Positions 52,762 to 63,081 of a DNA stretch of 64,000 bases are shown here, one piece after another. Under the pieces are notes generated by a model. It saw nothing but the letters and a program-made list of their open reading frames with translations, was not told the DNA's origin and did no database searches. Positions within the stretch are counted from its first letter, which is position 1, and every line of letters begins with the position of its first letter. The stretch spans positions 248,001-312,000 of the forward strand of contig NZ_CADIJX010000002.1 in assembly GCF_902859625.1 (NCBI RefSeq). The letters run 5' to 3'. Position numbers and translations under genes: made by a program. The stretch comes from Achromobacter pestifer. Its GTDB lineage: Bacteria; Pseudomonadota; Gammaproteobacteria; Burkholderiales; Burkholderiaceae_B.

Positions 52762-53211
52762 ATGCTTGCAAAAACCACCCTGGCCATTCTTCTATCCGCA
52801 GCCAGCCTGCCCGTGCTCGCCGCGCAATGCGAGACGACCGTCGAAAGCAACGACGCCATGCAGTACAACGTCAAGGAGATCGTCGTCGACAAGAGCTGCA
52901 AGCAGTTCACCGTGCATTTGAAGCACGTGGGCAAGATGGCGAAGGTCGCGATGGGCCACAATCTGGTCGTGACGAAGGATGCCGACAAGCAGGCAGTCGC
53001 CACGGATGGCATGGGCGCCGGCCTGGCCCAGGACTATGTCAAGGCGGGCGATGCCCGTGTCATTGCCCATACCAAGGTCATCGGCGGCGGCGAATCCGAT
53101 TCGGTCACCTTTGACGTGTCCAAGCTCGCCGCAGGCGAAACCTACGCCTATTTCTGCTCCTTCCCCGGCCATTGGGCCATGATGAAGGGGGTTCTGAAGC
53201 TGGGCGGCTGA
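52762..53211 (+). CDS. azu: azurin (blue copper protein)
   Basis: 149-residue precursor with signal [20 protein letters not shown], mature start [17 protein letters not shown]. Copper ligands: His46 (GHNLVV), Cys112, His117 and Met121 ([11 protein letters not shown]), all in normal order. It carries electrons in the periplasm, and is a plausible donor for denitrification enzymes including NosZ. Residue 48, usually Trp in azurins of this group (GHNWVL), is Leu here. It is divergent from nosR, with an FNR-type site between. A terminator follows at 53236-53263. Confidence 0.95.
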   Translation: MLAKTTLAILLSAASLPVLAAQCETTVESNDAMQYNVKEIVVDKSCKQFTVHLKHVGKMAKVAMGHNLVVTKDADKQAVATDGMGAGLAQDYVKAGDARVIAHTKVIGGGESDSVTFDVSKLAAGETYAYFCSFPGHWAMMKGVLKLGG

Positions 53212-53235
53212 TTTTTCGCTGACCCCGGGTTGAAA

Positions 53236-53263
53236 GAGGCTGGCTTTCGCGCCGGCTTTTTTT
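53236..53263 (+). terminator. rho-independent terminator of the azurin gene
   Basis: AGGCTGGC pairs with GCCGGCTT (two G-U pairs) around a 6-base loop, followed by seven T in all. Confidence 0.82.
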
Positions 53264-53386
53264 GTTCCGTCACTCGTCCCAAAGGCTGAAAACCATTGGC
53301 CGTCAGGCATACGGACGGGCCGTGTCACCGGCGTGTCACGGCTTTTCCATGTACGATTACCGGTCGTGTAACTTCTGGAGCTCCTG

Positions 53387-54973
53387 ATGGAGTGGCTGCT
53401 AGACCCCGCTGCGTGGGTCGGCTTGCTTACCCTGGTCGTCCTTGAGATCGTCCTGGGCATTGATAACCTGATTTTCATCGCCATCCTGGCGGACAAATTA
53501 CCCCCTGCGCAACGCGATCGTGCGCGCATCATGGGGTTGAGCTTGGCGCTGATCATGCGGCTGGGCCTCCTGTCCGTCATGTCGTGGCTGGTCACCTTGA
53601 CCACTCCCCTGTTTTCCGTGGGTCCAGTGTCCCCTTCGGGTCGCGACCTGATCCTGATGGTGGGTGGCCTCTTCCTGCTGTTCAAGGGCACGATGGAACT
53701 GCACGAGCGCCTGGAAGGCGGCCAGCATGCTGGCTCCTCCGGGCCGCGCGTGTACGCCAGCTTCTGGGTCATCGTGACGCAGATCGTGGTGCTGGATGCC
53801 GTGTTCTCGCTGGACTCCGTGATCACCGCCGTGGGCATGGTGGACCACCTGGCCATCATGATGATCGCCGTCATCATCGCCATCGGCATCATGCTGCTGG
53901 CCTCCAAGCCCCTGACGCGCTTTGTCAACGCGCACCCGACCGTGGTCGTGCTGTGCCTGGGCTTCTTGCTGATGATCGGCTTCTCGCTGTTGGCCGAGGC
54001 CTTTGGCTTCAAAGTGCCCAAGGGCTACCTGTACGCCGCCATCGGCTTCTCGGTGGCCATCGAAGCGCTCAACCAGGTGGCTCGCCGCAACTTGCTGAAG
54101 CTGGACGCCCGCCGTCCGATGCGTGAACGCACGGCGTCGGCCGTGCTGCGCATGCTGGGCAAGCGCCCGCCCGCCAGCGACGAGCCCGACCTGCCCAACG
54201 CCAACGGCCCGGCCATGCCGGCATTTGGCGTCGAGGAACGCAACATGGTGAGCGGGGTGCTGACCCTGGCCGAACGCTCCATCCGGTCGATCATGACGCC
54301 GCGCACGGACGTGTCCTGGATCAATATCGACGACGATCCGGAAATCATCCGTCACCAGCTGACCGAGGCGCCGCACAGTTTCTTCCCCGTGTGCCGGGGT
54401 TCGCTGGATGAGGTGCTGGGGATCGCGCGCGCCAAGGACCTGGTGGCCGACCTGATCACGGAAGGCCGGGTGCGCCGCAACCGCCTGCGTGACCCGATCA
54501 TCGTGCACGAGGCCATTGGCATCCTGCGCCTGATGGATACGCTGAAGCGTTCGCGTGGCCAGCTTGTGCTGGTGGCCGACGAATTCGGCGCCATCGAGGG
54601 CCTTGTCACGCCCATCGACGTCTTCGAGGCAATCGCGGGTGAATTCCCCGATGAAGACGAATTGCCGGACATCGTGGCCGATGGCGATAACACCTGGAAG
54701 ATCGACGGGGCGGCTGACTTGCACCATGTTGAACAGGTGCTGGAAACCGAAGGCCTGGTCGACGAAGCCCAGGATTTTTCAACGCTGGCGGGCTATCTGT
54801 TGTCGCGTTTCGGCCATTTGCCCAAGCCGGGCGATGTCTGCGAATACGAAATCCACCATCAGCATTTCCGCTTTGAAGTCCTTGAAATGGATGGCCGTCG
54901 CATTGCGCTGGTGCGCGTTGAAAAGCGGCCCCATGAAATGCTCTCCGATGAAGCATCCCTAGCAAACGATTAA
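53387..54973 (+). CDS. TerC family membrane protein fused to CBS pair and CorC/HlyC-type domain
   Basis: 528 residues. The N-terminal TerC-like domain (about 1-235) has seven hydrophobic segments with the family residues [21 protein letters not shown] and [20 protein letters not shown], whose acidic Asp-Asn/Asp-Ser pairs probably bind metal. Then come two CBS repeats (about 295-430; [61 protein letters not shown]) and a C-terminal transporter-associated domain (about 440-520). This is the YoaE/YegH type of E. coli. It may export Mn2+ or another divalent cation; substrate unknown. uppP follows after 19 bases. Confidence 0.88.
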   Translation: MEWLLDPAAWVGLLTLVVLEIVLGIDNLIFIAILADKLPPAQRDRARIMGLSLALIMRLGLLSVMSWLVTLTTPLFSVGPVSPSGRDLILMVGGLFLLFKGTMELHERLEGGQHAGSSGPRVYASFWVIVTQIVVLDAVFSLDSVITAVGMVDHLAIMMIAVIIAIGIMLLASKPLTRFVNAHPTVVVLCLGFLLMIGFSLLAEAFGFKVPKGYLYAAIGFSVAIEALNQVARRNLLKLDARRPMRERTASAVLRMLGKRPPASDEPDLPNANGPAMPAFGVEERNMVSGVLTLAERSIRSIMTPRTDVSWINIDDDPEIIRHQLTEAPHSFFPVCRGSLDEVLGIARAKDLVADLITEGRVRRNRLRDPIIVHEAIGILRLMDTLKRSRGQLVLVADEFGAIEGLVTPIDVFEAIAGEFPDEDELPDIVADGDNTWKIDGAADLHHVEQVLETEGLVDEAQDFSTLAGYLLSRFGHLPKPGDVCEYEIHHQHFRFEVLEMDGRRIALVRVEKRPHEMLSDEASLAND

Positions 54974-54992
54974 CCGGAACCGCTAACGCATC

Positions 54993-55856
54993 GTGACTGA
55001 AAACGCGCTCTATCTGATCAAGGCCTTCATCCTTGGCATCCTGGAAGGCCTGACGGAATTCATTCCGGTCTCCAGTACAGGCCACCTTATCCTGGTCGGC
55101 GATTGGATCAATTTCCAATCCGGCGATGGCAAGGTGTTCGAGGTCGTGATCCAGCTGGGATCCATCCTGGCTGTGATGTGGGTGTTCCGCGCACGGCTGA
55201 TGCAGCTGATCCGCGGCGCGCTGACGGGCGTGCCCAGTGAAGTGGCCTTCGCCCGCAACCTGATCATTGCCTTCTTGCCCGCCGCCGTCATCGGCGCAAT
55301 CTTCATCAAGGCAATCAAATCGGTGTTCTACCACCCGGGGGTGGTGGTGGTGACGTTGGTGCTGGGCGGCTTGATCATGTTGTACGTCGAACGCAAGACG
55401 CACCACACCCCGGGCGATGTGCCGGGAGCGGCGGACGACACGGCCTCCGACGAAAAGGCATCGGCGCACACGCTGGAGCAGATCACCTGGAAGCAGGCGC
55501 TTGGCGTGGGCGTGGCGCAGTGTTTCGCCATGATTCCCGGTACGTCGCGTTCGGGCGCTACCATCATCGGCGGCATGATTGCGGGTATTCAACGCAAGAC
55601 GGCCACCGAGTTCTCGTTCTTCCTGGCCATGCCCACGATGCTGGGCGCGGCGGTCTTCGACATGTACAAGAATTTCGGCGTGCTGACCCAGCATGACCTG
55701 TCCGGCATCGCCGTGGGCTTCATCGCGGCCTTCCTGAGCGCGATGGTGGTGGTGCGCGCCGTGCTGCGTTTCGTGGCCAACCACACGTATCGCGTGTTTG
55801 CCTGGTACCGGATCGTGTTCGGCGCCGTGGTCGCCGCGTGGGTCTTCACGCGCTAG
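54993..55856 (+). CDS. uppP: undecaprenyl-diphosphatase UppP (BacA)
   Basis: 287-residue polytopic phosphatase that recycles the lipid carrier of cell-wall synthesis and confers bacitracin resistance. The start is a GTG. Active-site regions: EGLTEFIPVSSTGHLILVGDW (about 17-37) and PGTSRSGATIIGGMIAG (about 182-198), with the catalytic Glu, Ser and Arg in normal order. About eight membrane segments. It follows the TerC gene by 19 bases in the same operon; a strong terminator follows. Confidence 0.95.
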   Translation: MTENALYLIKAFILGILEGLTEFIPVSSTGHLILVGDWINFQSGDGKVFEVVIQLGSILAVMWVFRARLMQLIRGALTGVPSEVAFARNLIIAFLPAAVIGAIFIKAIKSVFYHPGVVVVTLVLGGLIMLYVERKTHHTPGDVPGAADDTASDEKASAHTLEQITWKQALGVGVAQCFAMIPGTSRSGATIIGGMIAGIQRKTATEFSFFLAMPTMLGAAVFDMYKNFGVLTQHDLSGIAVGFIAAFLSAMVVVRAVLRFVANHTYRVFAWYRIVFGAVVAAWVFTR

Positions 55857-55877
55857 GTGCGTGTCCGGCACGGCAAA

Positions 55878-55912
55878 GAAAAGGGCCTCGCGTTGTGCGA
55901 GGCCCTTTTTAC
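55878..55912 (+). terminator. rho-independent terminator of uppP
   Basis: AAGGGCCTCGC (55881-55891) pairs perfectly with GCGAGGCCCTT (55897-55907) around GTTGT, then a T-run. Confidence 0.93.
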
Positions 55913-55920
55913 ATGCTGCC

Positions 55921-56191
55921 TGATGGGTTGCGCGTGCGGGATACCGTGTTCTTGCCTACGCAATCTTGCGCTACACCCATCCTACGGTATCTTGCGCGAC
56001 ACCTAACCTACGGCATCTTGCGTGACACCCATCCTACGTTATCGTGCGCGGCACCTATCCTACGGTATCGTGCGCGGCACCTAACCTACGTTATCTTGCG
56101 CGACACCCATCCTATGGTGTGTCCGTAGGATGGGTGTAGCGCGGCAAGTCCTGGAGAAAAAGCCAGAACGCTCGCCGCGCGCAACCCATCA
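55921..56191. repeat. nested repeat element: six 26-bp tandem repeats, inverted copy, 14-bp outer inverted repeat
   Basis: Between uppP and lpxH, 448 bases hold no supported gene. Six head-to-tail 26-bp units run from 55965 to 56120 (starts 55965, 55991, 56017, 56043, 56069, 56095), for example CTTGCGCGACACCTAACCTA followed by CGGCAT. An inverted copy (CCGTAGGATGGGTGTAGCGC) follows at about 56123. The block is flanked by TGATGGGTTGCGCG (55921-55934) and its exact inverse CGCGCAACCCATCA (56178-56191). The GTAGGATGGGTG core resembles dispersed REP/MITE-like motifs of Proteobacteria. Not a CRISPR: there are no unique spacers. Confidence 0.8.
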
Positions 56192-56304
56192 TCAACATGA
56201 GCACGATGGATTCCGTGCGGCAAGTCTCTGACGTCTTCGGTAGACCTGTCGCTTGGCGGCAAGCACCCGACCTCTTCGGTAGATCCTGCCACACTTCACC
56301 CATC

Positions 56305-57072
56305 CTACATTTCCAGGTCGTAGAACTCCAGGCCGTCGCGGTCGATGACGAGCCAGCCGCCGCGGGCAGGCGATACGTGGTCGCAGTCCCAATCGGGCAG
56401 CACCCAGCGTTCGCGCTTCTTGCCGTCCACTTCCAGCACGTGGCGGGCAGGACGGTGCGTGTGGCCATGCACCAGCACGCGCACGCCGGTCTCGCGGAAG
56501 ATGGCGTCGATGGCGGCGCCGTTGACGTCCATGATCTCCATGGATTTCGTCTGGTTGGCCGCCTGGCTTTCGCCACGGGCCTGTTGCGCCATCGCCAGGC
56601 GTTCAGGAATGGTCTTGGCCAGGAACTCGGCCTGCCATTTGGGATCACGCACCATCTTGCGGAACTGCTGGTACGCGGCGTCGTCCGTACAGAACTCGTC
56701 GCCGTGCGTCAGCAATACCTGGCCGAAATCCGTTTCCAGAAGCGCAGGCTCGGGCAGCAGCTTGGCACCTACCGTGGTGGCCAGTTCTTCCCCGATCAGG
56801 AAGTCGCGGTTGCCGCGGCCCAGCCATACCGGGATGCGCCCGGCGGTTTCCCGCAGCGCCGACAACACCGTGGCAAGCCACGGTGGGGCAGCGCGGATCA
56901 CGTCGTCACCGATCCAGGCGTCGAAGATGTCGCCCGGCAGGAGCAGGGCGGCAGCGTCTTCTTGCGCGGCTTGCAAAAAGGCCAGGAAGGCCTCCGAGGT
57001 AGCCGGCGTGGCCGGCCCCAAGTGCAGGTCGGACGCCAGCCAGATCGGGCCGGACAGGGCAATCTTATTCAA
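56305..57072 (-). CDS. lpxH: UDP-2,3-diacylglucosamine diphosphatase LpxH
   Basis: 255-residue metallophosphoesterase of the lipid A pathway (UDP-diacylglucosamine to lipid X). All motifs are present: DLHLG near residue 15, GDIFDAW near 47, GNRDFL near 86, HGDEF near 123, HGHTHRP near 209. The start is a TTG inside the cyclophilin stop region (TTGAATAA): translation is coupled with the upstream gene. The 3' end of lpxH lies just downstream of a partial copy of the CACCCATCCTAC repeat motif. Confidence 0.93.
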   Translation of the reverse strand: MNKIALSGPIWLASDLHLGPATPATSEAFLAFLQAAQEDAAALLLPGDIFDAWIGDDVIRAAPPWLATVLSALRETAGRIPVWLGRGNRDFLIGEELATTVGAKLLPEPALLETDFGQVLLTHGDEFCTDDAAYQQFRKMVRDPKWQAEFLAKTIPERLAMAQQARGESQAANQTKSMEIMDVNGAAIDAIFRETGVRVLVHGHTHRPARHVLEVDGKKRERWVLPDWDCDHVSPARGGWLVIDRDGLEFYDLEM

Positions 57073-57712
57073 GAATCTCGGCCTTCTCGATGACTACGTC
57101 TTCGTTCGGCACGTTCTGGTGGAAGCCCTTGTTGCCGGTCTTCACGCCCTTGATCTTCTCGACCACGTCCGTGCCTTCGGTGATGGTGCCGAACACTGCG
57201 TAGCCCCAGCCATTCGGCGTGGGCGACGTGAAGTTCAGGAAGTCGTTGTTCGACACGTTGATGAAGAACTGGGCAGTCGCCGAGTGCGGGTCGCTGGTGC
57301 GGGCCATCGCCAGGGTGTACTTGTCGTTCTTCAGGCCGTTGTTGGCTTCGTTTTCGATGGTGGCATGGGTCTGCTTTTGCTTCATGCCGGGCTCGAAACC
57401 GCCGCCTTGGATCATGAAGCCATCGATCACGCGATGGAACACCGTGCCGTTGTAGAAGCCTTCCTTGACGTAGGTCAGGAAGTTCTCAACGGTCTTGGGA
57501 GCCTTGGCGGCGTCCAGGGTGATGACCATGTCGCCGAGGTTCGTGTGGAGCTTGACGCGGGGATTGGTGCTCATGGCTTTTGTGCCTTCAGTGGTGGAGG
57601 TGGAAGAAGTGGCCGCCGGGGCGGCGCTGACTAGGGCTGGGGCAAATGCGGCCAGCGCGAACGAGCACGCCGTCAGGCGCAGCAGGTGGAAGGGGGAGTA
57701 ACGGGACATCAT
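57065..57712 (-). CDS. peptidyl-prolyl cis-trans isomerase, cyclophilin type (PpiB/PpiA-like)
   Basis: 215 residues. The cyclophilin domain (about 50-215) matches PpiB, including [36 protein letters not shown] and [16 protein letters not shown]. The usual PpiB begins at the internal [17 protein letters not shown] (ATG 57574). The longer start at 57712 adds a signal-like N-terminus ([22 protein letters not shown]). One gene may therefore yield a periplasmic and a cytoplasmic form, or the shorter form alone may be real. It overlaps the TPR gene (4 bases) and lpxH (8 bases). Confidence 0.88.
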   Translation of the reverse strand: MMSRYSPFHLLRLTACSFALAAFAPALVSAAPAATSSTSTTEGTKAMSTNPRVKLHTNLGDMVITLDAAKAPKTVENFLTYVKEGFYNGTVFHRVIDGFMIQGGGFEPGMKQKQTHATIENEANNGLKNDKYTLAMARTSDPHSATAQFFINVSNNDFLNFTSPTPNGWGYAVFGTITEGTDVVEKIKGVKTGNKGFHQNVPNEDVVIEKAEILE

Positions 57713-58392
57713 TTGCCTTGTTTATCCTTCAGCATGGTTTCGACTTCACGGGCCTTGTCCTGCATGCCCGGCACGCCATCGCTGGCGGCCTTCTTGTAGG
57801 TCTGCAAGGCTTGCAGAAGTTGCAGGTCGCCCAAATTGGCGCGGGCGGCGGCGTAGCCTGGGTCGGCGCGCAATGCCATTTGTAGGGCATCCTGCGCTTT
57901 TTCAAGTTCACCGCGGCTGGCATATAGAGCCGCCAGGTTGTTCCAAGGTTCCGGTAGCTCCGGGAAGCGCGTGGTCATGTCCGTGTAGATGTCGATGGCC
58001 TCGTTGGTGCGGTGCAGCGCCGCCAACGCGCGTGCATGCTGGAACATCAGTTGCACGTCGGTGCCGCGCTGGTCCTTGGTCTCTTCTTCGCGTTTCTCGA
58101 TCAGCGCCAGGGCTTCATCGGCGTCGCCGCGGTTCAGCAGCATTTCGATGCGCGCGGTCACCTGCGAAGCCGAAGGAGCCAGGCGGGTGTCGACAGCGGG
58201 CTTGGCGGCTTCCAGTAGTTTGGCCAGGCCTTCCCAGCCGCCTTCAGGCGGAATCGGGTCCAGCGTGGTGCGGCTGGCGTTGGGGCTGGATCCCCCGCCG
58301 CCGGCCATCGACTGGGCAAGGGCGGTTCCAAGCGGAGCACCGGCAAAAGCCAGGGCGAGCAGGGCGACACAAAAACGCGGCTTGATAGTCAC
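57709..58392 (-). CDS. TPR-repeat periplasmic protein
   Basis: 227 residues from GTG 58392. Signal peptide [28 protein letters not shown], then a Gly/Ser-rich linker ([12 protein letters not shown]). Helical TPR repeats follow ([90 protein letters not shown]). It probably scaffolds an envelope complex. It is the first gene of a unit with the cyclophilin and lpxH. It is divergent from cysS with a 282-base gap that holds no recognisable RNA. Confidence 0.78.
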   Translation of the reverse strand: MTIKPRFCVALLALAFAGAPLGTALAQSMAGGGGSSPNASRTTLDPIPPEGGWEGLAKLLEAAKPAVDTRLAPSASQVTARIEMLLNRGDADEALALIEKREEETKDQRGTDVQLMFQHARALAALHRTNEAIDIYTDMTTRFPELPEPWNNLAALYASRGELEKAQDALQMALRADPGYAAARANLGDLQLLQALQTYKKAASDGVPGMQDKAREVETMLKDKQGK

Positions 58393-58674
58393 GTGGGTAT
58401 CCGTTAAAAGTCGTGGCCGGCCCGCACTTACGCGCGCGACCGGGCCGCTTGCTATACTTGACGACCGCCATTTTAGCCCCGGTTGAGTTTTTGGCTCGAC
58501 ATTGGCCTTGAGACCGGGGACAGCCGCTCTTGAAACTGGGAGCAAGCCCAGTATTTGAGACTGTGAGCAAGGCCCTGTAATGATGGTGTTGGCGGCAGGC
58601 TTGCGAAGGTATCGTCCTTCGCCAGCAACTTTCCGAATCCGCCACGGAAGCAATTAGACGAATCCTAAAGCGCC

Positions 58675-60113
<1,439 letters not shown>

Positions 60114-60129
<16 letters not shown>

Positions 60130-60794
60130 GCCCAGTGGATACGCCTGATATGTCCACCGCCGATCTCGACATCCCCAAGCCCGAGTATTGGGAGGCCGCT
60201 GTTGCCCACCTGATGCGGCGCGACCGCATCCTGAAGAAGGTCATTCCTCAGCATCCCGAGGTTTGGCTGACCTCGCGCGGCACGCCGTTTGTGACGCTGG
60301 CGCGGGCAATCATCGGCCAACAGATCTCCACCAAGGCGGCCGACGCCGTTTGGACCAAGTTCATCGATGCCGTGGGCAAGCGCCCCACGCCGATCGCCGT
60401 CCTGCGCGTGGGCGTGGAGGGCTTGCGACAGGCCGGCCTGTCCCAGCGCAAGGCGGAATACGTACAGGATCTGGCCGTGCATTTCGGCGAACGCCGAGTC
60501 CACCCCGAAAAGTGGGCGGCCATGGACGATGAGGCGGTTATTTCTGAATTGGTCGCCATCCGGGGCATCGGGCGCTGGACGGCGGAGATGTTTTTGATTT
60601 TCAATCTACAGCGGCCTGACGTTCTGCCGCTGGATGATCCCGGGTTGCTCAAGGCAATCTCGCTACACTATTTCAGTGGCGAGCCTGTCTCGCGCTTCGA
60701 GGCTCGCGAAGTCTCGCTGGCGTGGCAGCCCTGGCGTACCGTGGCAACCTGGTACTTATGGCGCAGTCTGGAACCGACACCGGTTCAATACTGA
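60114..60794 (+). CDS. DNA-3-methyladenine glycosylase 2 family (AlkA-like)
   Basis: 226-residue helix-hairpin-helix base-excision glycosylase. The HhH segment [36 protein letters not shown] (about 147-182) has the catalytic Asp in LDDPG. It lacks the N-terminal domain of E. coli AlkA, as in the shorter MAG-type branch. It starts within the last codons of cysS (16-base overlap), though a later GTG (60126) or ATG (60150) is also possible. Removes alkylated bases such as 3-methyladenine. Confidence 0.88.
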
Positions 60795-60830
60795 TGCATC
60801 CCAGGCAGCCCATCTACGGAACCACACTAC

Positions 60831-61796
60831 ATGCGCAATACATTTCTGGAATTTGAACAGCCGCTGGCCGAACTTGAGAACAAGATCGAGCAGCTGCGCT
60901 ACGTGCAGGCCGATTCCGCGGTAGACATCTCCGATGAAATCGGTCGTCTACAGCAGAAGAGCCAGACCTTGGCCAAGGAAATCTACGCCAAGCTCACGCC
61001 CTGGCAGACGGCTCTTGTCGCCCGCCACCCCCAGCGTCCCTACACGCTGGACTACGTGCGCGAAATGTTCACCGACTTCCATGAACTGCACGGCGACCGC
61101 ATGTACGCCGATGACCAGTCCATCATCGGTGGCCTGGCGCGGTTCAATGGCACCCCCTGCATGGTGATCGGTCACCAGAAAGGCCGCGACACCAAGGAAC
61201 GCGCCGCGCGCAATTTCGGCATGCCGCGTCCTGAAGGCTATCGCAAGGCCCTGCGCCTGATGCGCCTGGCTGAGAAATTCGGCATCCCCGTGTTCACCTT
61301 CGTGGACACCCCGGGTGCCTATCCCGGCATCGGCGCCGAAGAGCGCGGCCAGTCCGAAGCCATCGGCCATAACCTGTACGCCATGGCCGAACTCAAGGTT
61401 CCCGTGATCTGCACGATCATCGGTGAAGGCGGTTCGGGCGGGGCGCTGGCCATTGCCGTGGGCAATGCCGTGTTGATGCTGCAATACGCCACCTATGCCG
61501 TGATTTCGCCGGAAGGCTGCGCCTCGATCCTGTGGCGCAGCGCCGACAAGGCGCCCGACGCCGCCGAGGCGCTGGCCATCATCGCGCCGCGCCTGAAGGA
61601 CCTGGGCCTGGTGGACCGCGTGGTGAACGAACCCGTGGGTGGCGCGCACCGCGACCCCCGCGTCATGGCGCGCTTGCTGCGCCGCGCGCTGGGCGATGCC
61701 CTGCGCCAGCTTCAGGGCATGACGCCCGAGCAACTCGTGGAACAGCGCGTGCAACGCCTGCTGTCCTACGGCGCCTACCAGGAAGTGCGCGCCTGA
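60831..61796 (+). CDS. accA: acetyl-CoA carboxylase carboxyltransferase subunit alpha
   Basis: 321 residues, the normal length. Typical N-terminus ([25 protein letters not shown]) and carboxyltransferase core ([88 protein letters not shown]). With AccD it transfers CO2 to acetyl-CoA to give malonyl-CoA. The order cysS, glycosylase, accA, tilS, lysC is that of Bordetella. Confidence 0.97.
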   Translation: MRNTFLEFEQPLAELENKIEQLRYVQADSAVDISDEIGRLQQKSQTLAKEIYAKLTPWQTALVARHPQRPYTLDYVREMFTDFHELHGDRMYADDQSIIGGLARFNGTPCMVIGHQKGRDTKERAARNFGMPRPEGYRKALRLMRLAEKFGIPVFTFVDTPGAYPGIGAEERGQSEAIGHNLYAMAELKVPVICTIIGEGGSGGALAIAVGNAVLMLQYATYAVISPEGCASILWRSADKAPDAAEALAIIAPRLKDLGLVDRVVNEPVGGAHRDPRVMARLLRRALGDALRQLQGMTPEQLVEQRVQRLLSYGAYQEVRA

Positions 61797-61857
61797 CGCG
61801 GCCAGGGGAGTCGGCAGTAGTGCCTGCTCCACGACCGCGCTTTCCGCGCCACCCCTC

Positions 61858-62934
61858 ATGAACGCCCGGCCAACGCCCGACACTCCCTTAGCGGTCCCGT
61901 CGGGCGTTGTGCATTCCGGGCCGCCTGCGCTACCCCTGTCCCCTGATCTGGCCGTCGCATTGCGGCAGGCGCTGCTGGCCCTGCCTGAGCGCCCCGCGCG
62001 CATCGCGGTGGCCGTCAGCGGCGGCGCGGACTCGGCCATGCTGGCCGTGCATGCGGCGGCGGTGGCCCGCGAACTGGGTATCGGCGTGTCGTTGTTCCAT
62101 GTGCATCACGGCTTGCAAGCCGCAGCCGATGCCTGGGGCGGTCAGGTGCATGCGCTGGGCGGCTTGCTGGGCGTGCCCGTGGCCGAGGCCCGGGTCCAGG
62201 TCGAGCAAGCCGCGGGCAAAGGCATCGAGGCTGCTGCTCGTGACGCGCGCTACGCGGCGTTGGCCCAACTGGCCGATGCGCACGGCACGCGCCACGTGTT
62301 GCTGGCCCATCACCGCAACGATCAGGCCGAAACCGTGTTGCTGCGCCTGTTGCGCGGCACGGGGCTGGCCGGCATGGCGGCCATGTCTGCGGCCACGCAG
62401 CGTGACGGGATTCTGTACCTGCGCCCATGGCTCGCGCAGGACCGCGCGGCGATCTTGCAGGCTGCGGCTTCGGTGGAGGCCGCTTGCGGCTGGAAGCCGG
62501 TGCAAGACCCGACCAATGCCGACCCCCGCTACACGCGGGCCGCGGTGCGTGAACTGCTGGCACCCGTGCTGGATGGCCGTTGGCCGGGTTGGCGGGGCAT
62601 CGTCGCCCGGCACGCAGGCCACATGGCCGAAGCGGCGCAGATTCTGGACGAAGTGGCGCGCGAGGATTTCGCCCGGTTGGAACCCAGCCCGGACGGCGTG
62701 AGTTTTTCATTGCTGGCGTGGCGCGCGTTGTCCGCGGCACGCCAGGCGCACGTGCTGCGCCACTGGCTTGCCCGAAACGGTGCCCGGATGCCGACCGACG
62801 CGCGCCTGCGCGACTTGCTGCGCCAACTGCGTGAACTACACAGCCTGGGGCATGACCGCCAGCTGCGGGTGGAGCAGGCGGGGCATGTCGTCCGTTGCCA
62901 CCGGGGGCGCGTCTGGGTAGAGCCCAGAGGGTGA
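61858..62934 (+). CDS. tilS: tRNA(Ile)-lysidine synthase TilS
   Basis: 358 residues. The PP-loop ATP motif is SGGADS at 54-59 (VAVSGGADSAML), with LFHVHHGLQAAADAWGGQVHAL and HHRNDQAETVLLRLLRGTGLAGMAAM as the remaining core motifs. It attaches lysine to the C34 of tRNA-Ile(CAU), giving AUA decoding. Full length for the short betaproteobacterial form. It follows accA after 61 bases. Confidence 0.93.
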   Translation: MNARPTPDTPLAVPSGVVHSGPPALPLSPDLAVALRQALLALPERPARIAVAVSGGADSAMLAVHAAAVARELGIGVSLFHVHHGLQAAADAWGGQVHALGGLLGVPVAEARVQVEQAAGKGIEAAARDARYAALAQLADAHGTRHVLLAHHRNDQAETVLLRLLRGTGLAGMAAMSAATQRDGILYLRPWLAQDRAAILQAAASVEAACGWKPVQDPTNADPRYTRAAVRELLAPVLDGRWPGWRGIVARHAGHMAEAAQILDEVAREDFARLEPSPDGVSFSLLAWRALSAARQAHVLRHWLARNGARMPTDARLRDLLRQLRELHSLGHDRQLRVEQAGHVVRCHRGRVWVEPRG

Positions 62935-63081
62935 AAATGGCTGTCTTGGAAAGAATCCGCAGAAAAATAGCCGTGCAATGAACATAAATTTCCTCAAACT
63001 GAGCAAATTTTTACCGCCGCGCTAGAATATATGGTTTTGCCCGTCAACACTCTTGCGGCGGGTTTCCAGCCAGAGTACGAG

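Noticed and set aside
53264-53386. Mn2+ riboswitch (yybP-ykoY) before the TerC gene
   Set aside because: TerC genes can have one, but the conserved GGGGAG-type core is not found in the short leader.
55965-56120. CRISPR array
   Set aside because: The 26-bp units follow each other without unique spacers, and no cas genes are present.
55838-56128. 96-residue frame through the 26-bp repeats
   Set aside because: Its translation just repeats the DNA units (ILRDTHPTLS-type); it overlaps uppP and has no ribosome-binding site.
58393-58674. Structured leader RNA before cysS
   Set aside because: Some complementary segments occur (CCCCGG/CCGGGG), but they match no T-box or known leader family, and T-boxes are not expected in this group.
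62935-63081. Lysine riboswitch upstream of lysC
   Set aside because: The 147-base gap is too short and shows none of the conserved stems; only a possible -10 element is seen.
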